DNA from: Clostridiales bacterium UBA4706
GTDB lineage: Bacteria > Bacillota > Clostridia > Oscillospirales > Oscillospiraceae
Direction of reading: 5' to 3'
Assembly: GCA_002404605.1 (NCBI GenBank)
Contig: DHKA01000014.1
Coordinates: 1-43,045, forward strand
Length of the DNA stretch: 43,045 bases
The stretch's first letter is position 1. Every line of letters begins with the position of its first letter. Both the position numbers and the translations under genes were made by a program. The notes beneath the pieces were generated by a model. That model was not told the origin of the DNA. It made no database searches and saw nothing but the letters and a program-made list of their open reading frames with translations. Of this stretch, positions 32,621 to 42,624 are shown one piece after another.

Positions 32621-32633
32621 GAGGAAAGACCCA

Positions 32634-33200
32634 GTGAAAGCGAAAACGACCAATGAGAAAACCGCGGTGTTCACCCCCTGCACCGAGAGCGCGGAAGCAA
32701 CGCGCGCTTTTCCCGTTCTGGATGAAGATACCAAAGAGCTTCCCCTAATCGCCGACCGGTTCGCCGGGCGGTACTGGGACGGACACATGGAGAAAGAGAC
32801 GGACGAGACAGGCGAGAAACCGGCGTGCAAAAAAACCTGGCGCAGCGTGCTTGCCTTCGGTGCGGCGGCTGTCGCCGCGATGCTGCTTCTCGTCGGCTCG
32901 CTGACCGGGCAGGCGGAGCTTACGGCGATGAACGACGAGCTCGTCACTGTTTCGGAGCGCATCTCGGAGCTCAAAGCGGAGGAGCGGACGCTCCTTGTGC
33001 AGACCGAGAAGGCCGAGAGCCTTGCCGCCGTGGAAAGCTATGCCGTGGGTACGCTCGGCATGGAGCTGCCCCGGCTCGACCAGCGCAATACCGGCGCATC
33101 CGAGCTTTCCGACCGGGCCACGGTGCTCCATGCACGCCGCGGACAGGGTCTGCGGTATTTCTGGGAGAACCTTCTCGACACGGTTATGGCATGTTTTTGA
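32634..33200 (+). CDS. ftsL: FtsL-like cell division protein
   Basis: 188 residues. Cytosolic N-terminus of about 70 residues, one membrane helix (about 71-90; SVLAFGAAAVAAMLLLVGSL), then an extracellular leucine-zipper/coiled-coil stretch (ELTAMNDELVTVSERISELK) and a GTLGMELPR turn typical of FtsL/DivIC-type proteins. Sequence conservation is low in this family, so the assignment rests on topology and position between rsmH and the class B PBP. GTG start with GAGGAAAG upstream. The cytosolic part is longer than usual. Confidence 0.8.
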   Translation: MKAKTTNEKTAVFTPCTESAEATRAFPVLDEDTKELPLIADRFAGRYWDGHMEKETDETGEKPACKKTWRSVLAFGAAAVAAMLLLVGSLTGQAELTAMNDELVTVSERISELKAEERTLLVQTEKAESLAAVESYAVGTLGMELPRLDQRNTGASELSDRATVLHARRGQGLRYFWENLLDTVMACF

Positions 33201-33211
33201 TTCCGGCGCGG

Positions 33212-33235
33212 TATAATGCATCAGAATGATGCATT
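33212..33235 (+). promoter_or_regulatory. TATAAT overlapped by a perfect palindrome before spoVD
   Basis: TATAAT (33212-33217) overlaps AATGCATCA-GAA-TGATGCATT (33215-33235), a perfect 9-bp inverted repeat, in the 56-bp gap between ftsL and spoVD. No good -35 is seen at 17 bp. May be an internal regulated promoter or an mRNA hairpin. Confidence 0.45.
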
Positions 33236-33256
33236 TGCCGATCCGGAGGAAACGCC

Positions 33257-35569
33257 ATGCCGCCCAACAGCCGACCCAACCGAACCATGCTCCGCCGCGC
33301 GCTGTTCCTTCTTGCCGCGTGCGGTATTGCGGCGTTTGCCGTGCTGATGTTCCAGCTTTTCCGGCTGCAAATACTGCGCCACGATGAGCTGGAGACCGCT
33401 GCCTTGCAGCAGCAGCTCCGCCGCACGGCGATCCCCGCCTCGCGCGGGACGATCTACGACCGCGAGGGGCGCGTTCTTGCGATGAGCGCGACGACGTATA
33501 CTGTTTACGTGAGCCCCGCGGAGATCTCCATGAACGGCGAGGACGCCGAGCGCATCGCCGACGGCCTTTCCGAGATCCTCGGCGTAGACCGCGAGAAGAT
33601 CCTCACGATGACTGCCGACCGGCGCAGCTGGTACAAAACCGTCAAGCGCCAGATCGAGGAGACCGAGGCGGACGCGGTGCGCGCCTTTAAAAACGAGTAC
33701 GACCTGCAGGGCGTGAAGCTCGAGCCGGACACCAAGCGCTATTACCCCTACGCCACGCTCGCCTCGCACGTCATCGGCTTTGTCGGCGCGGACAATACCG
33801 GCCTTTCGGGGCTGGAGTTCACGCAGAACGAGCTCCTGACGGGCACCGCTGGAAGCATCCTCCGGCTGAAGAACAGCGCCGGAACGGATATGATCCTCAC
33901 AAGCTATGAGGACTACGTCGATGCGCAGGACGGGCTCGATCTCCATTTGACAATCGATACCACCGTCCAGTACTATCTGGAGAAGCAGCTTTCCCAGGCA
34001 GTGCAGGACTATGATATACAAAACGGCGCCGCCGGTATCATCATGGATCCCAATACGGGCGCGGTCCTGGCGATGGCGTCGCTTGGAAACTTTGATCTCA
34101 ACAACTATCAGCGCGTCTCCGCCGACATCCAGTCGGAGATCGATTCGACCGCCGACCCGGACGCCGCGGCGCAGCTTTTGAAGGACGCGCAGCTCGCCCA
34201 GTGGCGCAACAAGGCCATTTCCGATACCTACGAGCCGGGCTCCACATTTAAAATCATCACGCTCGCCATGGCGCTCGAGGAAGGCGTCGCCACGCCGTCC
34301 GACAGCTTTTACTGCGGCGGCAGCATGACGGTGCAGGGGCGCGGCAAGCCGCTCAAGTGCTGGAAGACGATCGGCCACGGCTCCCAGACGCTCACGCAGG
34401 CGGCGCAGCACTCGTGCAACGTAGCGTTTGCCACGCTGGGCCTCCGCGTCGGCGAGGAAACGTTCTACCGCTACTGTGAGAGCTTCGGCTTTTTCCGCGC
34501 AAGCGATGATCCGGACGCTTCTCTCACGGGGAAGACCGGCATCTCGCTTCCGGGTGAGAGCGGGAGCATCTGGTGGCCGCGCAGCGTTTTCTGCAACAGC
34601 GAAAACTTCTCCCAGCTCGCCGCGGCGTCGTTCGGCCAGACATTCAACATCACGCCTCTCCAGCTCATCACCGCCGTGAGCGCCTGCTGCAACGGCGGGT
34701 ATCTTATGAAGCCGTACATCGTCGATTCGGTCACGGACGGCACCGGCGCTCTCGTATCGAAAACCGAGCCGGAGGTGCTCCGGCAGGTCATTTCCGAGAA
34801 AACGAGCGCGCAGGTAAACGCCGTTTTGGAGCAGGTCGTGTGCGACACAAAGCAGGGTACCGGGAAGAATGCGTATGTTGCCGGATATCACATCGCCGGG
34901 AAGACCGGCACCTCCGAAAAGGTGGCGCAGGACGCCGCCGGGGGGAAGAAGGAATACATCGTCTCCTTCATCGGCTATGCGCCCGCGGACGATCCGCAGG
35001 TCGTGTGCCTTGTTTTGATGGATACGCCCTCAAACGAGAGCGGCATCTATATCTCCGGCGGCCAGATGGCCGCGCCCGTTGTCGGGCGCATCCTCGGCGA
35101 AGTGCTGCCGTATCTCGGCGTACAGCCGCAATACAGCGAAGCCGAGGAACAATACATCGATCGCGCCGTACCGCTCCTCACCGGAAAAACGCCGGAGGAA
35201 GCGGTGAAGCTGCTCCGCGAAGCCGGGCTCGCCGCCCGGATCGAAGGTACCGGCGATATCGTCACCGGTCAGCTGCCGGGGAAGGGAACGGTCGTTGCGA
35301 GCGGCACAACGGTGCTCGTCTATACCGGCGAAACGCCGGAGGTGGAAGAGGAAACCGTGCCGGATCTTACAGGGCTTGCCTATTCCGAGGCGCGCGAAGT
35401 GCTCTTTTTACGGGGGCTGTTTCTCCGTTCGGACAGCACGATCCTTGCCGACAGCGATACGGTCCGCGTTGTCTTCCAGAGCGTCGGCGCGGGCGAAAGC
35501 GTCCCCACGGGCAGCGTAATTGAAGTCAGCATCGTCAACGACGATAACGATACATACGGCCGGTATTGA
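33257..35569 (+). CDS. spoVD: Class B penicillin-binding protein with PASTA domains (SpoVD/FtsI)
   Basis: 770 residues. Short cytosolic tail, membrane anchor (about 15-36), dimerisation domain, then a transpeptidase domain with SxxK at Ser329-Lys332 (EPGSTFKIITLAMALE), SxN at 386-388 (QHSCNVAF) and KTG at 549-551 (IAGKTGTSEK). Two C-terminal PASTA modules (about 640-770; GKTPEEAVKLLREAGL, VPDLTGLAYSEAREVLFLRG). In Clostridia one such protein may serve both division (FtsI) and spore cortex (SpoVD); no second copy is in the window. Confidence 0.93.
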   Translation: MPPNSRPNRTMLRRALFLLAACGIAAFAVLMFQLFRLQILRHDELETAALQQQLRRTAIPASRGTIYDREGRVLAMSATTYTVYVSPAEISMNGEDAERIADGLSEILGVDREKILTMTADRRSWYKTVKRQIEETEADAVRAFKNEYDLQGVKLEPDTKRYYPYATLASHVIGFVGADNTGLSGLEFTQNELLTGTAGSILRLKNSAGTDMILTSYEDYVDAQDGLDLHLTIDTTVQYYLEKQLSQAVQDYDIQNGAAGIIMDPNTGAVLAMASLGNFDLNNYQRVSADIQSEIDSTADPDAAAQLLKDAQLAQWRNKAISDTYEPGSTFKIITLAMALEEGVATPSDSFYCGGSMTVQGRGKPLKCWKTIGHGSQTLTQAAQHSCNVAFATLGLRVGEETFYRYCESFGFFRASDDPDASLTGKTGISLPGESGSIWWPRSVFCNSENFSQLAAASFGQTFNITPLQLITAVSACCNGGYLMKPYIVDSVTDGTGALVSKTEPEVLRQVISEKTSAQVNAVLEQVVCDTKQGTGKNAYVAGYHIAGKTGTSEKVAQDAAGGKKEYIVSFIGYAPADDPQVVCLVLMDTPSNESGIYISGGQMAAPVVGRILGEVLPYLGVQPQYSEAEEQYIDRAVPLLTGKTPEEAVKLLREAGLAARIEGTGDIVTGQLPGKGTVVASGTTVLVYTGETPEVEEETVPDLTGLAYSEAREVLFLRGLFLRSDSTILADSDTVRVVFQSVGAGESVPTGSVIEVSIVNDDNDTYGRY

Positions 35570-35600
35570 AAAGCCGGCCGGGACATTATGAGGAAGTATC

Positions 35601-37058
35601 ATGAAACTTTCGGAAATTCTCAAGGAAATAAACGTTCTCTCCGCAACTGCCGCCGGCGATACGGAGATCACGGGCGTCTGCTACGATTCCCGCCGCGTGA
35701 AGAGCGGCGACCTTTTTGTCGCCGTGCGGGGCTACGAGTCGGACGGACATAAATATATCCCCATGGCAGTGGAAAAGGGCTGCGCCGCCGTGCTGTGCGA
35801 GGAAGCGCCCGCCGGAAATGTGCCGTACGTCCAGACGGACGACAGCCGTCTCGGTCTCGCGCTCGCCGCGCGGAACTTCTACGGCGACCCCAGCCGCGAA
35901 ATGAAGGTCATCGGCATCACCGGCACGAACGGAAAAACGACGACCACCATTTTGACAAAGCAGATCCTGGAAAAGACCCTCGGCGCAAAGGTCGGACTCA
36001 TCGGCAGCATCTCGAACATGATCGGCGACGAGGAATTCCACGCCGAGCACACCACGCCGGAATCGTGCGATTTGCAGGCGCTCTTCCGTCAGATGGCGGA
36101 CGCCGGGTGCACCCACTGCGTGATGGAGGTATCCTCTCACTCGCTGGTGCTGCGCCGCGTGGCGGGCGTGCATTTTGCCGTCGGCCTCTTCACCAATCTG
36201 ACGCAGGATCATCTCGATTTCCACAACACGATGGAGGAGTACGCGAAGGCTAAGGCCATGCTCTTCCCCATGTGTGAAAAGACGGCGGCGAACGCGGACG
36301 ATCCGTGGACCGAAACGGTCATGCAGGACGCGCCGCAGCCGGTGTACACGTTCTCGGCGAAGAGCGACAGCGCCTCGCTCACGGCCCGCGACATCCGTCT
36401 CGCGCCGAGCGGCGTGCGCTTCTGTGCGCTGGAGGAGGGCGAGCTCGTCCGTGTAAAGACGAATCTGCCGGGACAGTTTTCGGTATATAACGCACTCGCG
36501 GCGATCTCGTGCGCGCGGCTGCTTGGCGTATCCCTCGCGGACGCTGCCGCGGCGCTCGAAACGGCACACGGCGCAAAGGGCCGCGTGGAGCCGGTGCCGA
36601 CGGACGGCGACTACAGCATTTTCATCGACTATGCCGTCACGCCGGACGCCATCGAAAACGTTCTCACGACGCTGCGAGGCATTGCGCCGAAGCGTCTCGT
36701 GATGCTCTTCGGCGCCGGCGGCGACCGCGACCGGAAAAAGCGCCCGATCATGGGGAAGATCTCCGCGGACATCGCCGATTTCGTCATCGTTACGAGCGAC
36801 AACCCGCGCACCGAGGATCCCATGAGCATCATTGAGGAGATCCTGCCCGGCGTGCGCGCGGGCAAAGCGCCCTACAAGGTCATCTGCGACCGGCCGGAGG
36901 CGATCCGCTGGGCGATCGACCATCACGAGCCGGGCGACGTGATCCTGCTGTGCGGCAAGGGCCACGAGGACTATCAGATCATCGGCCACGAGAAGATACA
37001 CATGGATGAGCGCGAGATCGTCGCGGACTATCTTGCCGAGCGCGCGAAGCGCACCTGA
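35601..37058 (+). CDS. murE: UDP-MurNAc-tripeptide synthetase, meso-DAP-adding
   Basis: 485 residues. ATP-dependent addition of the third stem-peptide residue. P-loop ITGTNGKTTTTILTK (GTNGKTT at about 108-114), VMEVSSHSLVLRRVAGV, and DNPRTEDP at about 400-407; the DNPR form is associated with meso-diaminopimelate rather than lysine. It sits 31 bp after spoVD. The three other Mur ligases (MurC, MurD, MurF) are not in this cluster. Confidence 0.95.
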   Translation: MKLSEILKEINVLSATAAGDTEITGVCYDSRRVKSGDLFVAVRGYESDGHKYIPMAVEKGCAAVLCEEAPAGNVPYVQTDDSRLGLALAARNFYGDPSREMKVIGITGTNGKTTTTILTKQILEKTLGAKVGLIGSISNMIGDEEFHAEHTTPESCDLQALFRQMADAGCTHCVMEVSSHSLVLRRVAGVHFAVGLFTNLTQDHLDFHNTMEEYAKAKAMLFPMCEKTAANADDPWTETVMQDAPQPVYTFSAKSDSASLTARDIRLAPSGVRFCALEEGELVRVKTNLPGQFSVYNALAAISCARLLGVSLADAAAALETAHGAKGRVEPVPTDGDYSIFIDYAVTPDAIENVLTTLRGIAPKRLVMLFGAGGDRDRKKRPIMGKISADIADFVIVTSDNPRTEDPMSIIEEILPGVRAGKAPYKVICDRPEAIRWAIDHHEPGDVILLCGKGHEDYQIIGHEKIHMDEREIVADYLAERAKRT

Positions 37059-37091
37059 CAAAGCAAAAGAGGAAAGGCACGGGGAAAGAGA

Positions 37092-38105
37092 ATGACTTGG
37101 AAGCTGATTTTGGCGCTTGTCGTCGGATTTTGTATATCGAGCGCCGTAGGCGCGGTTTTGGTACCGTATCTGCGGAAGATCAAAGCCGGGCAGTCGATCC
37201 GGGAGGACGGCCCCACATGGCATATGAGCAAGACCGGCACGCCCACGATGGGCGGGCTGATGTTCATCATCGCGGTCACGGTCGTTTGTCTCACGGTCGG
37301 CTTCTCCTGCATGGCGAACGGCGAGTGGGGACATATTTTCGTTCTCGTATTCGGCCTCGTGTTCGGTGCGATCGGCTTTCTGGACGACTATGAAAAGCTC
37401 CGCCACAAGCAGAATCTCGGCCTGAGCGCAAAGATGAAGTTCCTTCTGCAGCTCCTTGCCGCCACGTGCTTTCTGCTGCTGCTCCGCTTCACCGGCTATC
37501 TGAGCCCCAATCTCTATATCCCGTTCTGGAACACCTATGTCCCGGTCTCTGAGCCGCTGTACTTCATCTTTGCGGCATTCGTCATCGTCGGCACCGTGAA
37601 TGCCGTGAACATCACCGACGGCGTGGACGGTCTTGCGGCCGGCACGTGTGTGCCCGTGTTCCTCTGCTTTACGGCCATCGTGTTCTGCTGGGGCAAGGAG
37701 TATATGCCGCAGGGCATTTTCGCCAGCGGCATGGTCGGCGCGCTGCTCGGCTTCCTGATCTACAATTTCAACCCCGCGCGCGTATTCATGGGCGACACCG
37801 GCTCGCTCTTCCTCGGCGGGTGCATCTCGGGTCTGGCGTTTGCGCTGGACGTGCCGCTGCTGCTCATTCCGCTCTGCATCATGCCGATCATCGAAACGCT
37901 CTCGGACATCATCCAGGTGGCGTATTTCAAGCTCTCCCACGGCAAGCGCGTATTTAAAATGGCCCCCTTCCACCACCATCTTGAAATGGGCGGCTGGACG
38001 GGCCGGAAATGGAAAGAAAAAGAGATCTTCGTCCTGTTCGCGGGCATCACGCTCGTGATGGCGGTCGTATCGCTTCTCGGCGTAACGGGACGCTATTCCT
38101 TCTGA
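37092..38105 (+). CDS. mraY: Phospho-MurNAc-pentapeptide transferase MraY
   Basis: 337 residues, ten membrane segments. Forms lipid I. Catalytic Asp pair in GFLDDYEKL, NAVNITDGVDGLAAG, FNPARVFMGDTGSLFLG and the His-rich loop MAPFHHHLEMGGW. Follows murE directly; murF, usually between them, is absent. Confidence 0.96.
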   Translation: MTWKLILALVVGFCISSAVGAVLVPYLRKIKAGQSIREDGPTWHMSKTGTPTMGGLMFIIAVTVVCLTVGFSCMANGEWGHIFVLVFGLVFGAIGFLDDYEKLRHKQNLGLSAKMKFLLQLLAATCFLLLLRFTGYLSPNLYIPFWNTYVPVSEPLYFIFAAFVIVGTVNAVNITDGVDGLAAGTCVPVFLCFTAIVFCWGKEYMPQGIFASGMVGALLGFLIYNFNPARVFMGDTGSLFLGGCISGLAFALDVPLLLIPLCIMPIIETLSDIIQVAYFKLSHGKRVFKMAPFHHHLEMGGWTGRKWKEKEIFVLFAGITLVMAVVSLLGVTGRYSF

Positions 38106-38135
38106 GCTTTTGAGAGGGTAATACCGGAGGCTCTC

Positions 38136-39338
38136 ATGGATCATACTTCGGCCGGCACAGCGCCGGTCAAAACGGGTAAGGCAGACCGCAGGGCGGATCT
38201 GCCTTTCCTTGTTATCACGCTCACGCTGCTCGGCGTCGGCGTGGTGATGGTGCTCTCGGCAAGCTTTGCGAGCGCGTACTACGATCTGCAGGGCGAGACC
38301 GGGCACAATCCGGTGTATTTCTTCTCCCGGCAGGCGATCTTCGCCGCGGCGGGCGTGTGCGTGATGCTCATCGCCTCGCGCATTCCGATGCGCGTTTACC
38401 GCGCCTGCGCTCTGCCGCTGCTGCTTGTTTCCGTTGCGAGTCTCGCAGCGGTTCTGGTCATCGGTACGGTCGTGAACGGCGCAAGACGATGGATCAACCT
38501 CGGTTTCACGACGTTCCAGCCGTCAGAAATTACAAAAATCGCAATTATTCTTTACTTTTCGGCGCTGATATGCAAATATAAAGATCGGATGCGTACCTTC
38601 CGGTACGGCATCGCGCCGTTCGCGGCGATACTGGCGGTCGTTTCGGCGCTGCTCGTGCTTGAGCCGCACTTTTCCGCAACGATCATCATCCTTGCCATCG
38701 GAACTTCCATGCTCTTTCTTGGCGGGGTACGGCTGCACTGGTTCATCGGCGCGGCCAGCGTGCTGCTCGTCGGCGCGGTAGTAGCGGTGCTGTTCGTACC
38801 GTATGTCGCGGCGCGCGTAGCGTCGTTCCGCGACCCCTTCTCCGATCTCACCGGCGACGGCTGGCAGATCGTCCAGTCGCTCTATGCGATCGGCTCGGGC
38901 GGGCTGTCCGGCCTCGGTCTCGGCATGAGCCGTCAGAAATATCTCTATCTCCCCGAGGAGCACAACGATTTCATCTTCTCCGTTGTGTGCGAGGAACTGG
39001 GGTTCATCGGCGCCTCGGCAATTCTGCTGCTCTTCGCCATGCTCATCGTGCGCGGATACTGGATCTCCTTGCAGAGCACAGACCGCTTCAGCTTTCTTGC
39101 CGGCTGCGGCATCACAACGATGCTCGCTTTGCAGATCGTGCTGAATGTTGCTGTGTGCACGAATCTCGTCCCCTGTACCGGCATCTCACTGCCGTTTTTC
39201 AGCTACGGCGGCACGGCGCTGCTCATCCAGATGGGCGAGGCGGGGATACTGCTGAGCATATCGCGGGAAAATCCCTGCGCGGCCTACGCGCCGCGGGAGC
39301 TTTTTAAAACCGTAAAAAATCAAAAAATCGAGGAATGA
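38136..39338 (+). CDS. ftsW: SEDS glycosyltransferase FtsW
   Basis: 400 residues, ten membrane segments. Polymerises septal peptidoglycan with the class B PBP. SEDS landmarks: GARRWINLGFTTFQPSEITK, YLPEEHNDFIFSVVCEELGF and the C-terminal TGISLPFFSYGGTALL. Follows mraY; murD, the usual neighbour, is absent. Confidence 0.95.
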   Translation: MDHTSAGTAPVKTGKADRRADLPFLVITLTLLGVGVVMVLSASFASAYYDLQGETGHNPVYFFSRQAIFAAAGVCVMLIASRIPMRVYRACALPLLLVSVASLAAVLVIGTVVNGARRWINLGFTTFQPSEITKIAIILYFSALICKYKDRMRTFRYGIAPFAAILAVVSALLVLEPHFSATIIILAIGTSMLFLGGVRLHWFIGAASVLLVGAVVAVLFVPYVAARVASFRDPFSDLTGDGWQIVQSLYAIGSGGLSGLGLGMSRQKYLYLPEEHNDFIFSVVCEELGFIGASAILLLFAMLIVRGYWISLQSTDRFSFLAGCGITTMLALQIVLNVAVCTNLVPCTGISLPFFSYGGTALLIQMGEAGILLSISRENPCAAYAPRELFKTVKNQKIEE

Positions 39339-39341
39339 CCT

Positions 39342-40478
39342 ATGCGTTTTCTGTTTGCCTGCGGCGGCACCGCGGGCCATGTAAATCCCGCTGTCGGCGT
39401 GGCCGGGCGGATCCGCGAGCTTCTGCCGGACAGCGAGATCCTGTTCATCGGCGCTCTCGGCAAAATGGAAATGGAGCTTGTCCCCCGCGAAGGGTATGAG
39501 ATCCGCGGCGTGCCGGTGAGCAATCTGAGCCGGTCCCTATCGGTGGAGGGTATCAAGCATAATATAAAATTTGTTTCCGACCTTCTCAAATCCGGCCCCG
39601 CGTGCCGGAAGATCATCGAGGAGTTCCAGCCGGACGTCGTCGTCGGTACCGGCGGGTATGTCTGCTACCCGGTGCTGCACGAGGCGGCAAAGCTCGGTAT
39701 CCCCACGGTCGTACACGAGAGCAACGCCGAGCCCGGTCTCACGACGCGCCAGCTGGAAAAGTGCGTCGATAAGATCATGGTCGGTTTTGCCGAGGCGCAG
39801 GAGAATTATAAGCACCCCGAAAAGGTCGTCGTGACCGGCACGCCCGTGCGTCTCGGCTTCATGCGCTCGGATAAGACCGCCGCGCGCCGCGCGCTCGGCA
39901 TTGCGGAGAACGAACCGCTCGTCGTTTCCGTGTGGGGCAGTCTCGGCGCAACGGAAATGAACAAGACCGTCGCGCGCATGATCGCTCTCGCCATGGACGG
40001 CGCGGAGCGCCCCTTCCGGCTCGTCCACTCGGCGGGCAAGCGCGGCATAAAGAGCATGACGGAGTACATGAGCGAGGAGCTCGGTCTCTCCGGCTGGAAG
40101 GAAGCCGGGTTTGACGTTGTGGATTATATTTATGATATGCCACTTCTTATGGCGGCGGCGGACATCGTCCTCTGCCGGAGCGGTGCATCCACGCTTGCCG
40201 AACTCACCGCCATCGGAAAACCGGCGGTCCTCGTTCCCAGCCCGAACGTGGTGAACAACCACCAGGAGAAAAATGCCCGCGTGCTCGAGCGCGGCGGCGG
40301 GGCCGTCGTGCTGCTCGAGAGCGACGCCGGAGCCGACGTGATGCTCTCAACGATCAACGAACTTTTGAGCGATAAGGAAAAGCTCATCGAAATGGAAGAG
40401 CATATGCGCTCTCTTGCCGTGGAGAACGCCGCCGACGAGATCACATCCATCGTTCTCTCCCTCGCCGCCGGGGAGTAA
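39342..40478 (+). CDS. murG: Lipid II-forming GlcNAc transferase MurG
   Basis: 378 residues, two-domain GT28. N-terminal FACGGTAGHVNPAVGVAGRI, VVGTGGYVCYPVLHEAAKLG, HESNAEPGLTTRQLE; C-terminal RSGASTLAELTAIGKPAVLV and NNHQEKNARVLE. Adds GlcNAc to lipid I at the inner membrane. Confidence 0.96.
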   Translation: MRFLFACGGTAGHVNPAVGVAGRIRELLPDSEILFIGALGKMEMELVPREGYEIRGVPVSNLSRSLSVEGIKHNIKFVSDLLKSGPACRKIIEEFQPDVVVGTGGYVCYPVLHEAAKLGIPTVVHESNAEPGLTTRQLEKCVDKIMVGFAEAQENYKHPEKVVVTGTPVRLGFMRSDKTAARRALGIAENEPLVVSVWGSLGATEMNKTVARMIALAMDGAERPFRLVHSAGKRGIKSMTEYMSEELGLSGWKEAGFDVVDYIYDMPLLMAAADIVLCRSGASTLAELTAIGKPAVLVPSPNVVNNHQEKNARVLERGGGAVVLLESDAGADVMLSTINELLSDKEKLIEMEEHMRSLAVENAADEITSIVLSLAAGE

Positions 40479-40539
40479 TTTGGCAAACGGCGCTTCCTCT
40501 GCATAGTATGGCTTGAAAATGCTGTGCGGGGGAAGAACT

Positions 40540-41796
40540 ATGAGTATATGGCATATAACCGGCGGATCGCCGCTTCGCGGACAGATCCGCGTACAGGGCT
40601 CAAAGAACGCGGTTTTGCCGGTGATCGCGGCGTCGCTTCTCTGCGGCGCGGAAACGGAGCTGCTCAACTGCCCAAATCTGAGCGATGTTGACGCGGCAAT
40701 GGATATTCTCCGCTATCTCGGCTGCACCGCGGCACGCTGCGGCGACGCTCTCTGCATCGATACGACCGCGCCCGCGCGGTGCGATATTCCGCGCGAGCTG
40801 ATGCACCGGATGCGCTCCTCCGTGATCTTTCTCGGCCCGCTGCTCGCCCGTTTCGGCGAGGCGGAGGTTTCGCTTCCCGGCGGCTGCGAGCTTGGCCCGC
40901 GGCCGATCGATCTCCATCTGCACGCCCTGCGGCTGCTGGGGGCAGAGATCGAGGAGAGCGAGGACAGCATCGTGTGCCGGGCCGCGCACCTTCGCGGCGC
41001 GGAGATATCGCTCTCGCTGCCGAGCGTCGGCGCAACGGAAAACGCCATGATCGCTGCATGCGCGGCGGAGGGCGCGACCGTCATTTATAACGCCGCCCGC
41101 GAGCCGGAGATCGAAACGCTGCAAAGCTATCTTCGCGCGCTCGGCGCGGACGTATCCGGCGCAGGTTCGCCCGTCATCCGGATCACCGGCTTTTCTCCGC
41201 GCTCTCACGCGGGACTTCGCATCCCGCCCGACCGGATCGCCGCGGCAACATATCTCTGCTGCACGGCGTGCGCCGGCGGGGAGATCGAGCTTACCGCCGC
41301 CGTACCCGGACAGCTCGTCCCGGTGCTCGACGCGCTTCGCGCGATGGGCTGCGCCGTAAGCGCGCATGGAGAGCGCATACATATGGCCGCGCACGGCCGC
41401 CCGGCCTCGCCCGGCGCGATCGTCACAAGGCCCTATCCCGGTTTTCCGACGGACGCAGCGCCGCTGCTGATGGCGGCCTCGCTCCGGTGCACGAGACCGG
41501 CGATGTTCATTGAAAACATTTTCTCCGGCCGCTACCGCCATGCCGAGGAAATGCGCGCTCTCGGCGCACAGATCGTCCTGCGCGGGCCGATGGCGCTTGT
41601 GACCGGTGTGGAAACGCTGCACGGCGCTTCCATGGAAAGCCCGGATCTTCGCGGCGGCGCGGCGCTCGTAGCCGCGGCGCTCGGCGCGGAAGGGGAGAGC
41701 ACCGTGACCGACGCCGGTCACATCCTGCGCGGCTACGAATCGCTGGACGAGACGCTGCGCGCTCTCGGCGCGTCGGTCTGGCGCGAGGAAGCATAG
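40540..41796 (+). CDS. murA: UDP-GlcNAc 1-carboxyvinyltransferase MurA
   Basis: 418 residues. First committed step of peptidoglycan synthesis. Start of the fold ITGGSPLRGQIRVQGSKNAV, catalytic Cys in VSLPGGCELGPRPIDLH (fosfomycin target, so presumably sensitive at this residue), FPTDAAPLLMAASLRC, FENIFSGRYRH-type segment. The ATG at 40540 has a GGGGGAAG site; the longer reading adds unconserved residues. Second MurA copies are common in Firmicutes; only this one is seen. Confidence 0.94.
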   Translation: MSIWHITGGSPLRGQIRVQGSKNAVLPVIAASLLCGAETELLNCPNLSDVDAAMDILRYLGCTAARCGDALCIDTTAPARCDIPRELMHRMRSSVIFLGPLLARFGEAEVSLPGGCELGPRPIDLHLHALRLLGAEIEESEDSIVCRAAHLRGAEISLSLPSVGATENAMIAACAAEGATVIYNAAREPEIETLQSYLRALGADVSGAGSPVIRITGFSPRSHAGLRIPPDRIAAATYLCCTACAGGEIELTAAVPGQLVPVLDALRAMGCAVSAHGERIHMAAHGRPASPGAIVTRPYPGFPTDAAPLLMAASLRCTRPAMFIENIFSGRYRHAEEMRALGAQIVLRGPMALVTGVETLHGASMESPDLRGGAALVAAALGAEGESTVTDAGHILRGYESLDETLRALGASVWREEA

Positions 41797-41823
41797 AGCA
41801 ACACCACACAAAAGGAGCAGAAC

Positions 41824-42582
41824 ATGGCATCGGAAATGGAATTCAGTCAGCACAATAAAGTAAAGCGCCGCAGCCCGTGGCATGGGCCAATGGTCCTCGT
41901 TTTGCTTTTCTTTGTCGTTATTCTGGTTATGAGTCTGGCGTTCCGCGTCTCAAAGATCGAGGTCATCAACGCCTCGGAGTATACCGACGAGGAGATCATC
42001 AACGCCTCCGGCGTCGAGCGCGGCGCGAACCTCTTCTTTGTTGACCGCTTCAAGGCGGCGAGTATGATCTTCTCCGACCTGCCGTATATGGACACCGTGA
42101 GCATCACGCGGCAGCTCCCGAACAAGATCGTCATTCAGGCGGAGGGCTCCGCGCCCGCGGCGTATATGGTCATTGACGAGGAGTACTGGCTGCTCGACCG
42201 CAACGGGAAAATGCTCGGCACGACCGATTCTCTCACGGCGGAGAAGTATCCGGAGATCCGCTCGCTCGAACCGATGACTGTGCTCGAGGGCGAGGATATG
42301 CTCGTGGAAGGCATCAATGCCGAGCGCCTTGCCGTACTGCGGACGATCCTTCCGGCGCTTCGCGCGGAGGACGTTTCCTCTCTCGTGAAATGGATCGATC
42401 TCCGCGATCCCGCGAATCCCTCGCTGCGTTACGACAACCGCCTCACCGTCTATCTCGGCGCGGAGGGGGAGATGCTCTACCGCATCGCCATGCTCAAAAA
42501 CGTCGTTTCCCAGCTCGCCGCGGAGGACGCCGGAACGCTTTATTATACGAACGGCAGCGCCTGGACCTTCAGCCCGGATTGA
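41824..42582 (+). CDS. divIB: Cell division protein FtsQ/DivIB
   Basis: 252 residues. Cytosolic basic N-terminus, one membrane helix (about 23-42; MVLVLLFFVVILVMSLAFRV), a POTRA domain (SKIEVINASEYTDEEIINAS through QLPNKIVIQAEG) and the FtsQ/DivIB beta domain. Bridges FtsL and the septal synthases. Last gene before the ftsZ promoter. Confidence 0.9.
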   Translation: MASEMEFSQHNKVKRRSPWHGPMVLVLLFFVVILVMSLAFRVSKIEVINASEYTDEEIINASGVERGANLFFVDRFKAASMIFSDLPYMDTVSITRQLPNKIVIQAEGSAPAAYMVIDEEYWLLDRNGKMLGTTDSLTAEKYPEIRSLEPMTVLEGEDMLVEGINAERLAVLRTILPALRAEDVSSLVKWIDLRDPANPSLRYDNRLTVYLGAEGEMLYRIAMLKNVVSQLAAEDAGTLYYTNGSAWTFSPD

Positions 42583-42624
42583 GCAAAACAGCGGATTTCT
42601 TTTCAAATTTGTTACAAAAACCAG

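Noticed and set aside
35586..38306. 906-residue frame on the minus strand
   Set aside because: It is antisense to murE and mraY, both complete with all motifs.
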